The position numbers and the translations under genes were made by a program. A stretch of DNA of 10,604 bases, taken from Campylobacteraceae bacterium. GTDB taxonomy: Bacteria; Campylobacterota; Campylobacteria; Campylobacterales; Sulfurospirillaceae. The stretch covers positions 1 through 10,604 of the forward strand of contig JAFLKZ010000167.1 in the NCBI GenBank assembly GCA_019162915.1, in the 5' to 3' direction. Of this stretch, positions 1 through 6,413 are shown in pieces (position 1 is the stretch's first letter; every line of letters begins with the position of its first letter). The notes under the pieces are model-generated. The model saw only the letters and a list, made by a program, of their open reading frames with translations, searched no databases and was not told the origin of the DNA.

Positions 1-1
1 C

Positions 2-28
2 CATAGGGAAGTGATTGACTTCCCTATG
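2..28 (-). terminator. Probable intrinsic terminator after the flagellin gene
   Basis: A perfect 11-bp inverted repeat (CATAGGGAAGT at 2-12 and its complement at 18-28) encloses a 5-nt loop. It begins 4 bp beyond the stop codon of the leftward flagellin gene at 33. The position and the compact stem fit a factor-independent terminator. The expected U-tract would lie beyond the window edge, so it cannot be seen. The hairpin might also serve a convergent gene to the left. Confidence 0.7.
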
Positions 29-32
29 AGAA

Positions 33-752
33 TTATTGAAGTAAAAAGCCCATTTGTTGTTGCATGAGTTGTGTACTATGGGACTGTGCTATTAAAGAGG
101 CGGTTAGCTGTGTATTGCTCGCCGATAAGTTGCTAATTTTGACATCCATCGGTTCTTCCGAGATATTAGCGTAACTTGATGTAGCATTGGTGAGGGACGA
201 GAGTAGTGTATTAACACTTGAACTTGCACTTTGCATGGATGCGCCTACTTCTGAAAAAAGTCCATCAACTTGTTGTTTTAAATCACTGATACTAGTTTGA
301 TCATCGATAGAGAGTTTATCGGTTTGGAGGGAATTTAGTTGTAAAGGTGAACTTTCTCCAAAGAGTGATTGACCATTATAACTCGTGTTTGAAGTGATGT
401 CTTCTATGGTTTTTTGAGTTGCTTGAAACTCAGCGTTGAGCATATTTTTTTGATGAGAATTTAAGGCTGCATTGTTGTTGCGAACAGAAAGTTCCTCGAG
501 TTTTAGAGTGTTATCACTAATATTTTGAAGTGCTCCATCGGCTATTTGTAACATACCAATTTTGTCATTTTCATTTTGAATTTCTTGGGTGAACGTTGAC
601 ATTTGAGAATTGAGGCTATTGGAAATCATAAGACTGGCATTATCTTTGCCACTGAGTTCTCTCGTAGCTCCTATTTTTGCCAAAATATTCTCACTGTTTG
701 TTTTGTGCTGGTTGATAGAGTTGATGGTGTTAAGTGCTGATCCAACTTGCAT
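33..752 (-). CDS. flaC: Short FlaC-like flagellin-family protein (239 aa)
   Basis: This is a small flagellin-family protein, probably exported by the flagellar type III apparatus. Residues 1-140 form the N-terminal helical D0/D1 region, including a stretch around 36-75 (DNASLMISNSL, then GMLQIADGALQNIS) and a SYNGQSLFG segment at 124-132, all typical of flagellins. Residues 150-239 form the C-terminal helix, ending in LLQ. The variable D2/D3 domains are absent, which explains the length: filament flagellins of this phylum are usually over 500 residues. Campylobacter jejuni FlaC is of similar size (about 249 aa) and, from memory, shares these segments; it is known as a secreted, non-filament flagellin. 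The ATG start is supported by AAGGAG at 759-764, six bases upstream. The gene starts 26 bp after the transporter gene and may have its own promoter. A minor filament or hook-associated flagellin is the alternative. The family is certain; the FlaC assignment is likely. Confidence 0.85.
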   Translation of the reverse strand: MQVGSALNTINSINQHKTNSENILAKIGATRELSGKDNASLMISNSLNSQMSTFTQEIQNENDKIGMLQIADGALQNISDNTLKLEELSVRNNNAALNSHQKNMLNAEFQATQKTIEDITSNTSYNGQSLFGESSPLQLNSLQTDKLSIDDQTSISDLKQQVDGLFSEVGASMQSASSSVNTLLSSLTNATSSYANISEEPMDVKISNLSASNTQLTASLIAQSHSTQLMQQQMGFLLQ

Positions 753-777
753 GATAGGCTCCTTAAATATTTCTCAT

Positions 778-797
778 ATTATAACATAGATGTATCG
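778..797 (-). promoter_or_regulatory. Candidate promoter for the flaC-like gene
   Basis: Read leftward, a perfect TATAAT lies at 783-778, overlapping the stop codon of the transporter gene. That would start transcription about 20 nt ahead of the ribosome-binding site. Slightly upstream, CGATAC at 797-792 is one mismatch from the CGATAT-like -10 element of sigma-28 flagellar promoters, and AAAGTT lies 11 nt before it, closer than the usual spacing. FlaC genes are commonly sigma-28 dependent, but the match is imperfect, so which sigma factor acts cannot be settled. Confidence 0.3.
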
Positions 798-2131
798 TGC
801 TTTTTGATAACTTTGAATGTATGCCATAAAATAATAACGGCAGAAGAATAAACGATAAAGGCAAGTCCAATCCAAAGCCATATAAAAGAAAGTTCCCATA
901 TCTTAGCAATCAAAGTGAAAAAAATGAGAGGTGCGATTAACTGACGATAAGCACCAATATAAAAAATCATAGCAGGATGCTTCATTCCTTGCAAGGTGGC
1001 AACGCAAACAAAATGGGTAACAAAACCAAAAAAGACAAAAACCATCACTAAAAGATAGTGAATGCCAAAAGCAATCACTTCAGGGTCACTATCAAATCTT
1101 CCAATCAGCCATTCTCCTAGTGCATACAAAACTATAATGCCAACCAGTGAAATGGTATAGCCATACTTTAATGCCGCAAAGATAATTTCTCGCACACGCT
1201 CAATTTTCCCTGCTCCCATGTTGATGGAAACTAAGCTTAATGTGGCACTACTAATGCCAAGTGCCGGGAGAAGAAGGAGTTGTTCAACACGGTATCCGAT
1301 GCCGTATCCGGCTACTGCTTTATATCCATATTCGGTTACAAAATAGAGCGCTATTAATGAGCCAAAAGACATCATGAGCATATTAAGTCCAGGAGCTAAC
1401 CCTTGTGCAATAAGGTTTTTATAAATGCGCCAATCAGGATAAAAACATTGAAGTGTCTCAAAAGAGATAAGTCCTGTGTGTATCGATTTTTGCAACAAGT
1501 AAAGTGCATTGATGCCTTGAATGAGAACCGTAGAAGCGGCAATGCCTCCGATGCCCATAGCAGGGATAAATCCCCATCCATACATAAAGAGAGGATTGAG
1601 AAGCATATTGGCAATGAAACCAAACAAAAGGGTATTGCGGTAACTTTTAGTATCACCTGTGGCAACTAAGATACCATTGAGTGCAAAGTTAGCAAAAAAT
1701 AGTACGGTTCCTCCTAGAATAATTTGAATATATTCAAGGGCTAAAGTATGATAAAGCGCTACAACGCCAATAAGTCTTAGCATTGTAGGTGCACTGATAT
1801 AGCCTAGAAGTCCTAAAATCATTCCCAAAAAAAGTACCAATACAAGTCCTTTTTTGGCAATCAACCCCGCATATCGAGGATGCTTTCTTCCCAGTGCATT
1901 GCCAATGAGTGCTGTTAAGGCAGTACTTCCACCATACCCTAAGCCTACAATGACAAAAAAGAGAAAAAAGCTTGATGAAAGGGCTGCGAGGGCCTCGGTA
2001 GAGAGCAATCCTGCGTAGTAGGTATCAACCACATTATAAAGCGTATTAAATACCATTCCTAAACTGGAGGGGATTGCTAGTCGCCTTAGTAGAATAGGAA
2101 TGGACTCCGTGGTTAAAACAGTTGAGTTCAT
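779..2131 (-). CDS. MATE-family multidrug/Na+ antiporter (about 450 aa)
   Basis: This is a polytopic inner-membrane protein with roughly twelve hydrophobic segments in two similar halves, the layout and length of the MATE (multi antimicrobial extrusion) family. The N-terminus (IPILLRRLAIPSSLGMVFNT followed by LYNVVDTYYAGLLS) is the typical MATE TM1 region. The LNGILVATGDTKSYR loop and the second-half NMGAGKIERVREI segment are also family hallmarks. Such proteins export cationic or aromatic compounds in exchange for Na+ or H+; the substrate cannot be predicted. I chose ATG at 2131 because AAGAAG at 2140-2145 lies 8 nt upstream. A GTG at 2140, three codons earlier, is also open but has no clear ribosome-binding site. 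The gene starts 12 bp after the chemoreceptor stop and is probably cotranscribed with it. No link to chemotaxis is evident beyond position. Confidence 0.9.
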   Translation of the reverse strand: MNSTVLTTESIPILLRRLAIPSSLGMVFNTLYNVVDTYYAGLLSTEALAALSSSFFLFFVIVGLGYGGSTALTALIGNALGRKHPRYAGLIAKKGLVLVLFLGMILGLLGYISAPTMLRLIGVVALYHTLALEYIQIILGGTVLFFANFALNGILVATGDTKSYRNTLLFGFIANMLLNPLFMYGWGFIPAMGIGGIAASTVLIQGINALYLLQKSIHTGLISFETLQCFYPDWRIYKNLIAQGLAPGLNMLMMSFGSLIALYFVTEYGYKAVAGYGIGYRVEQLLLLPALGISSATLSLVSINMGAGKIERVREIIFAALKYGYTISLVGIIVLYALGEWLIGRFDSDPEVIAFGIHYLLVMVFVFFGFVTHFVCVATLQGMKHPAMIFYIGAYRQLIAPLIFFTLIAKIWELSFIWLWIGLAFIVYSSAVIILWHTFKVIKKHDTSML

Positions 2132-2143
2132 AGGATACACTTC

Positions 2144-3598
2144 TTATGCTGCTTTATTTTTTTCTTTTACCATCATATCTAATGTCGCAAATAGTTCTTG
2201 ACTCTCTTTCTCTATGGCTTTAAATAAAGTAATGATAGCTTCTTTTTCTGCTAAAAGATTAGTAGAACTCGATTGAATATATTGCGAAATTTCTAAGATA
2301 TGCTGATGTAGATGGGTATGCGGTTTGAGCATGGCATCGTAGTTTGCGATTCCTCCAAAAGTTGTTTTACCTTCTTCTTTATGCCATTTTCCTAGGCTAC
2401 ATGATTCATGTGTGTCAAAATGCGTATCTTTATTATTGACATAGACCGCACTGTACGCATTTGACTTAACGATTGCATGATTCATTTTGGCAAGGGTGAT
2501 AAAGATAGTTCTTTGCATAGCGTTTATATTGTTAGAAGTAGTATTAGAATGCCCTATAAGATCATCAAAAGTTGAACTGAGATTATCCAAGGTTTTACTA
2601 GAATCATCAGCATCTTTTTTCATATAGGTAGCATTTGATTCTATTTCACATGTTTCTTGGTGGAGCATTTTGATGGAGACTTCTATCTCAGCGGTTGCTT
2701 TTTGTGTTGTTTCTGCTAGTTTGCGTACTTCATCTGCAACAACAGCAAAACCACGACCGTGTTCTCCTGCACGTGCAGCTTCTATCGCAGCATTAAGTGC
2801 TAGAAGATTTGTTTTATCAGCGATATCATTGATGACTTCTACCACATTACTAATTTCTTTTGTTCGCTGTACCAAGACACTGATACTTTTTTCATTGTGA
2901 TTAACAAATTCAACTAAAGAGTTTATTTTGTCTATGGTATTTCTAAGGTTAACGTAACTTCCCTTCGTCTCTTGGGCATAAGTTTTGCCATCATTCGCGA
3001 TATCTTTAAGTTGTTCCACAATGGAAGAGAGATTTTCTTGTACCGTTGTAAAATCATTAGAACTACTACTGATTTGCGCAATCTCTGCATTGAGTATATT
3101 TTTAGCGATAAATTCGTGAGTTGTCTTCATAGCATTGACGGCTTTGTTAATCACCTCAGTTTGTTCCCTAAATTCGCCATGCATTCCTTTTTTCAGAATT
3201 TTACGGCTAAAGTCTTCCTTTGATGCACTGAGGATAGCAGCTTTAATCTCTTTGGTCATCAATTCAAAATTATCTAAAAGAGAGTTCATGTTGGAGCAAA
3301 GTGCTTTGAGTTCTCCGCCATCATCAATATTGACAATTCTACCATGTAGACTTCCTCTAGCACTATCGTAAATAATATCTGAAAGAGAGTGAAGTGTTTT
3401 CTGCACTTTACGGATATTAACGAACATAAACCACCCTAGCGCAAAATTCGTAAGATTAATTAACTGTATCCAGTGAAAACCATTGAAGGATACTTCGAGG
3501 ATAAAAGCTAATGCAAATGCTATAAGAGAAAAAATATTGGCATATTGAACCCATGAGAGGGATGATCTTTTATTCGTAGGCGAGGATAAATTCATCAT
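2144..3598 (-). CDS. Methyl-accepting chemotaxis protein with C-terminal CZB domain (484 aa)
   Basis: This is a transmembrane chemoreceptor signalling to CheA/CheW. Two hydrophobic helices (about 19-37 and 45-61) are separated by only a few residues, so there is no periplasmic sensor domain. HAMP-like helices follow (about 62-165), then the cytoplasmic signalling hairpin, whose tip near 252-302 contains ADKTNLLALNAAIEAARAGE and GRGFAVVADEVRKLAE. Residues 370-433 form a chemoreceptor zinc-binding domain: H374, C400 (in SCSLGKW), H427 and H431. The last three reproduce the spacing of the 3His/1Cys site of E. coli DgcZ. CZB domains bind zinc and, in some receptors, sense hypochlorous acid through the cysteine. 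The start overlaps the PAS gene by 29 nt in another frame; AAAGG at 3605-3609 sits 6 nt before the ATG, suggesting translational coupling. The architecture fits a CetA-type energy-taxis transducer receiving its signal from the PAS partner. A CetA equivalence is likely but unproven. Confidence 0.92.
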   Translation of the reverse strand: MMNLSSPTNKRSSLSWVQYANIFSLIAFALAFILEVSFNGFHWIQLINLTNFALGWFMFVNIRKVQKTLHSLSDIIYDSARGSLHGRIVNIDDGGELKALCSNMNSLLDNFELMTKEIKAAILSASKEDFSRKILKKGMHGEFREQTEVINKAVNAMKTTHEFIAKNILNAEIAQISSSSNDFTTVQENLSSIVEQLKDIANDGKTYAQETKGSYVNLRNTIDKINSLVEFVNHNEKSISVLVQRTKEISNVVEVINDIADKTNLLALNAAIEAARAGEHGRGFAVVADEVRKLAETTQKATAEIEVSIKMLHQETCEIESNATYMKKDADDSSKTLDNLSSTFDDLIGHSNTTSNNINAMQRTIFITLAKMNHAIVKSNAYSAVYVNNKDTHFDTHESCSLGKWHKEEGKTTFGGIANYDAMLKPHTHLHQHILEISQYIQSSSTNLLAEKEAIITLFKAIEKESQELFATLDMMVKEKNKAA

Positions 3599-4076
3599 AA
3601 CTTACCTTTAATTGAGATAGCGTATTGGTTAAAATTGCCATTGAAGCTTGTATCCCGCCATTTTTTTCTGCTTCAATCATTTTTTTATAAATAGGTTCGA
3701 CAATTGCAATTCCCTCAGAGCTAGGAGAACGCCTAACAGAATGGTAACCTATGATTTTGTTGCTTTTATTATTGTAAATAGGAGTTATATAGGCATGAAC
3801 CCAGTAGTATTTTCCATCTTTTGTACGGTTTTTAACATATGCAAATATTTCTTCACCTGTTTGTATCTTGTCCCATAAGAGTTTAAAGACAACTTTGGGC
3901 ATATCTTGATGACGCAAAATATTGTGAGGGGCACCAATAAGTTCTTTTTCAGTGTATCCTGAAATTGCTATAAAAAGATCATTGGCATAAGTAATATTTC
4001 CCTTTAGATCGGTTTTAGAAACGATAAAAAGATTTTCATCAAAGCGTAGTTCATTATTAATTTGGGTGATTGACAC
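3570..4076 (-). CDS. Aer/CetB-like PAS-domain redox sensor (168 aa)
   Basis: This is a soluble single PAS-domain protein resembling the N-terminal sensor of the aerotaxis receptor Aer and the CetB/CetC proteins of Campylobacter jejuni. The PAS core spans about residues 14-118. R55, H56, D58 (in NILRHQDMP) and W68 match Aer R57, H58, D60 and W70, residues linked to FAD binding. The KNRTKDGKYYWVHAYITPIY and GYHSVRR segments are also typical. FAD would report the redox state of the respiratory chain. The last 50 residues form a helical tail that could dock on the receptor. The start is GTG at 4076, supported by AGGAG at 4086-4090, nine bases upstream; no nearby ATG fits the family N-terminus. 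The gene immediately precedes and overlaps the receptor gene, the order I recall for cetC-cetA in C. jejuni, so I leave the CetB versus CetC choice open. FAD binding is an inference from the conserved residues. Confidence 0.88.
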   Translation of the reverse strand: MSITQINNELRFDENLFIVSKTDLKGNITYANDLFIAISGYTEKELIGAPHNILRHQDMPKVVFKLLWDKIQTGEEIFAYVKNRTKDGKYYWVHAYITPIYNNKSNKIIGYHSVRRSPSSEGIAIVEPIYKKMIEAEKNGGIQASMAILTNTLSQLKVSYDEFILAYE

Positions 4077-4085
4077 GTTTATATT

Positions 4086-4090
4086 CTCCT
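4086..4090 (-). promoter_or_regulatory. Ribosome-binding site fixing the GTG start of the PAS gene
   Basis: AGGAG on the minus strand lies 9 nt before GTG at 4076. It is the only good Shine-Dalgarno match near the start and supports a non-ATG initiation codon. Confidence 0.6.
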
Positions 4091-4118
4091 ACTACATAAG
4101 GCTTATTTTAAAGGAAAA

Positions 4119-4124
4119 AGTATA
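4119..4124 (-). promoter_or_regulatory. Candidate -10 element for the PAS-chemoreceptor unit
   Basis: TATACT on the minus strand lies within the 92-bp gap between the small membrane protein and the PAS gene, giving a leader of about 35-40 nt. No convincing -35 was found, which is common for the housekeeping promoters of this phylum. The match is short and the region is AT-rich, so this is tentative. Confidence 0.35.
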
Positions 4125-4168
4125 GCTAAATAAAATACTTTCTAGGTTCCAAATATGTATAAAATATG

Positions 4169-4648
4169 TTACTTTTGGGTTTGAAAGTTAAATATCGCCC
4201 CTATACTCTTAGAGGGTTGATTGATGATGATGTTAGCTTGCCATTTCATATCTCCAACGACACAGGTGGGCAACATACCTTCTCCTTCATAAGTTCCATT
4301 ATTTTTGGCGTAAAGTTTAAAAGTGTGAAAGCCCATATTCATATTAGTTGCGAAGAGTTTTATTTCTATAAAAGGAGTACTATAATCAGAGGTTTTAACC
4401 CGAAATATAAGTGGTTTCATAAGTGGAATGGGTTTAGGATTTATTTCAAATTCGAGAGCATTTCCATCACTTAAAATGACATTGCAACTGCTTTCGTTGA
4501 GATTGCACTGTTCTTTATATGTAACAAAATTAGTCGACCCTACCCACCATTTATAGACATCACTAGAATCAATAAAGAAGTATCCTCCAATAAGTGTAAC
4601 CATAAGCAACTCTATTACAAAAATTTTTATAAATTTAGTACGATTCAT
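4169..4648 (-). CDS. Small membrane-anchored periplasmic protein, possible FixH/YtkA-like fold (159 aa)
   Basis: I do not recognise this as a named protein. From the chosen ATG it has a positively charged start (MNRTKFIK), one hydrophobic helix at about 8-24 acting as a signal anchor, and a soluble domain outside the membrane. That domain carries three cysteines (C48, C55 in CNLNESSC, and C129 in LPTC), a PKPIPLMKPL segment, an NMNMG motif near 102-106 and a GTYEGEGMLP...KWQA stretch. The last part resembles the beta-sandwich of FixH/YtkA-like proteins, some of which lie near terminal oxidases and metal-handling genes; this is a weak resemblance. The start is ATG at 4648, with AAAAGGA at 4659-4665 ten bases upstream. 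An in-frame TTG at 4672 would add eight polar residues ahead of the anchor and lacks a clear ribosome-binding site. The gene is divergent from nuoG and 92 bp upstream of the PAS gene. Confidence 0.7.
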   Translation of the reverse strand: MNRTKFIKIFVIELLMVTLIGGYFFIDSSDVYKWWVGSTNFVTYKEQCNLNESSCNVILSDGNALEFEINPKPIPLMKPLIFRVKTSDYSTPFIEIKLFATNMNMGFHTFKLYAKNNGTYEGEGMLPTCVVGDMKWQANIIINQPSKSIGAIFNFQTQK

Positions 4649-4724
4649 AAGGCAGTTTTCCTTTTGACACAATTCTTACAGTTTAACATGGTATGATTAA
4701 AACAGTGTTAAAAACAGATTACCA

Positions 4725-4751
4725 TTGCATTCAAATTATACTTAATATAAC
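4725..4751. promoter_or_regulatory. AT-rich divergent promoter region
   Basis: This stretch holds -10-like hexamers on both strands. Leftward there is TATAAT (4740-4735), with TTCAAA 16 nt upstream, for the small membrane protein. Rightward there are TATACT (4737-4742) and TATAAC (4746-4751), the latter with TTGCAT at 4725-4730 as a short-spaced -35, for the nuo cluster. A rightward start near 4750-4760 would give a leader of about 140 nt containing the whole inverted-repeat element. Assigning individual hexamers in such AT-rich sequence is uncertain. Confidence 0.35.
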
Positions 4752-4776
4752 AGTATTTTGAAGTAATGAATAGGTA

Positions 4777-4862
4777 AAAAGACTTTTTTCAAAACTACCC
4801 CTTAGCGGACAAATCCTCCCGTTGGTCTGAGCCTCACGGTATAGTTTTGAAAAAAGTCTTTT
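4777..4862. repeat. 86-bp element with perfect 21-bp inverted repeats upstream of nuoG
   Basis: Arms at 4777-4797 and 4842-4862 are perfect reverse complements over 21 bases (AAAAGACTTTTTTCAAAACT plus A). They enclose 44 bases that are markedly richer in G and C than the arms. Within the centre, GGA/TCC (4807-4809/4814-4816) can form a tiny hairpin. CCGT-T-GG / CC-TC-ACGG (4819-4839) can form a second hairpin with a TCTGAG loop. The right arm ends 33 bp before the nuoG ATG. As RNA it would be a long stem closing a branched loop; as DNA it could be a MITE-like insertion with terminal inverted repeats. I see no clear target-site duplication. The AT-rich stem and lack of a following U-tract on the nuo strand make an ordinary terminator unlikely. 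Confidence 0.8.
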
Positions 4863-4895
4863 AAGTCTGATTTCCAATGAAGGTTATAAAATTTT

Positions 4896-6413
4896 ATGGC
4901 AAATATAACGGTTGACGGAAAAGTTATAATGGCTCAAGATGGCGCACTTCTTATCGAAGAGCTTTTAGCAAATAATATTAATATTCCTCATTTTTGTTAT
5001 CATCCTTCTTTGGGGAAAGATGGTAATTGTCGGATGTGCATGGTGGAAATCGAGGGACAAAAACGTCCTCAGATTGCCTGTGATACCCCTATTAAAGATG
5101 GCATGATTATTCGCACGAAAGGTGCAAATATAGACCGTGTTAAACGCTCCATGCTAGAGTTAGAACTTATCAACCATCCGATAGATTGTCCTATTTGCGA
5201 TCAAGCGGGTGAGTGCGAACTTCAAAATTATTACATGGATGTCGGGCTTTATGATAGTAGGCTTTCAACGCCCAAAGTACATGGGCAAAAAAGAGTCGAT
5301 TTAGGGGCAAATGTCGTTTTAGACCAAGAGCGATGTGTACTTTGTACGAGATGCGTGAGATTTACCAAAAACATTACTAAAACCAATGAGCTAGGGGTTC
5401 TCTCTAGAGCAGACCACTCCGTGATTACGACTTTTCCAAATAATCCACTGCATAATCCTTACGCAATGAATATTGTTGATTTATGTCCTGTGGGTGCGTT
5501 GACGAGTAAAGATTTTCGTTTTAAACAACGGGTATGGTTTTTAAAATCACAAGAAGCCATTTGTGATAGATGTGCTCGTGGATGTTCTATTTTTGTTGAC
5601 CATCATAAAGAAAAATACAAAGATGAGATGATTTATCGTTATCGTCCACGTTTTAATGATAAAGTTAATGGTTATTTTATCTGTGATGTGGGAAGGCTTA
5701 GTTATACCAAAGAGAATGACAATAGAAATTTTCACCCCCATATTCGAGGAAAAATCAGTGAATATGAATATGCTGAGGGAAAATTACTTAGACTCATCAA
5801 AAGACATCTGAGCAAAACGTTAATACTCCTCTCCTCGACGCTGAGTTTGGAAGAAATGGTGCGATTACAAAAACTTACAAAACTTTATGGAATGAAACTT
5901 AGTGGTTATGAAGAGGGAAATAATGATGAAAGCTTCGGTGATACTTTTTTAAAGTGTAACGACCTTTCACCGAATGCTAGAAGCTTCAAAGTTTTAGGCA
6001 TTAATAGCACAAAAGAGAGTTTTAGAGAAGATTTAAGCGCGGTGGACTTTGTTTTGCTCGTGGGGCGTAAAGATACAGCGCTCGTTCAACAAAGTGGGTT
6101 TGATAAAAGTTTAGCGATGCTTTGTGCGTATTGCCCTTCTGCCTCTGATGAGTTAGAGCTATTACTGCCTATCGCTTCACACACAGCGCGTGCTGGAACA
6201 TTTATTAATAATGATGGTTTTGTCCAATACAGCAAATGTGCCATCACCCACAACAGTGAACATAAAACACTTTTAGAATTATTAGGGACGATTTTGGGTG
6301 ACAATATCTTTACATGTAAAGATGTTTGGGATGAAGAACTGGTTGCTTTTGATACCTTAGCGGGCATAGATTATCATGCGTTGCAAAACACTTCTCTAAA
6401 GATAGTCCTATGA
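4896..6413 (+). CDS. nuoG: NADH-quinone oxidoreductase subunit G, short form (505 aa)
   Basis: This is the iron-sulfur electron-relay subunit of complex I, in the peripheral arm. Residues 1-75 are a plant-type [2Fe-2S] ferredoxin domain with the N1b ligands C34, C45, C48 and C62. The N5 [4Fe-4S] site follows as H94, C98, C101 and C107, then the N4 site as C147, C150, C153 and C197 (CVLCTRCVRF...DLCPVG). A further set, C223, C226, C230 and C263, matches the off-path N7 cluster found only in some bacteria. The molybdopterin-like C-terminal region is strongly reduced: E. coli NuoG has about 908 residues, yet the end keeps the AGTFINNDGFVQYSK signature, so the middle rather than the end seems lost. 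GAAGG at 4879-4883 is 12 nt before the ATG, a long but usable spacing. Its stop overlaps nuoH. The family is certain; the partner for electron input is not visible here. Confidence 0.95.
   Translation: MANITVDGKVIMAQDGALLIEELLANNINIPHFCYHPSLGKDGNCRMCMVEIEGQKRPQIACDTPIKDGMIIRTKGANIDRVKRSMLELELINHPIDCPICDQAGECELQNYYMDVGLYDSRLSTPKVHGQKRVDLGANVVLDQERCVLCTRCVRFTKNITKTNELGVLSRADHSVITTFPNNPLHNPYAMNIVDLCPVGALTSKDFRFKQRVWFLKSQEAICDRCARGCSIFVDHHKEKYKDEMIYRYRPRFNDKVNGYFICDVGRLSYTKENDNRNFHPHIRGKISEYEYAEGKLLRLIKRHLSKTLILLSSTLSLEEMVRLQKLTKLYGMKLSGYEEGNNDESFGDTFLKCNDLSPNARSFKVLGINSTKESFREDLSAVDFVLLVGRKDTALVQQSGFDKSLAMLCAYCPSASDELELLLPIASHTARAGTFINNDGFVQYSKCAITHNSEHKTLLELLGTILGDNIFTCKDVWDEELVAFDTLAGIDYHALQNTSLKIVL

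Noticed and set aside
1403..1669. Open frame opposite to the MATE gene
   Set aside because: It lies wholly within the transporter coding region. Its translation has no family features, and the MATE frame is clearly the real one.
2670..2900. Open frame opposite to the chemoreceptor signalling hairpin
   Set aside because: It mirrors the highly conserved receptor tip (alanine/arginine-rich antisense translation) and has no independent support.
4151..4168. Repeated AAATATGT after the small membrane protein gene as a terminator
   Set aside because: The two copies are direct, not inverted, so they form no stable hairpin. The region is more likely upstream sequence of the PAS gene.
4649..4672. TTG start at 4672 for the small membrane protein
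   Set aside because: It would add eight polar residues before the membrane anchor and has no good ribosome-binding site. ATG at 4648 has AAAAGGA ten bases upstream.
4777..4862. The inverted repeat as an ordinary intrinsic terminator for one of the divergent genes
   Set aside because: Both flanking genes begin, rather than end, at this region. The stem is AT-rich and no U-tract follows the right arm in the nuo direction.
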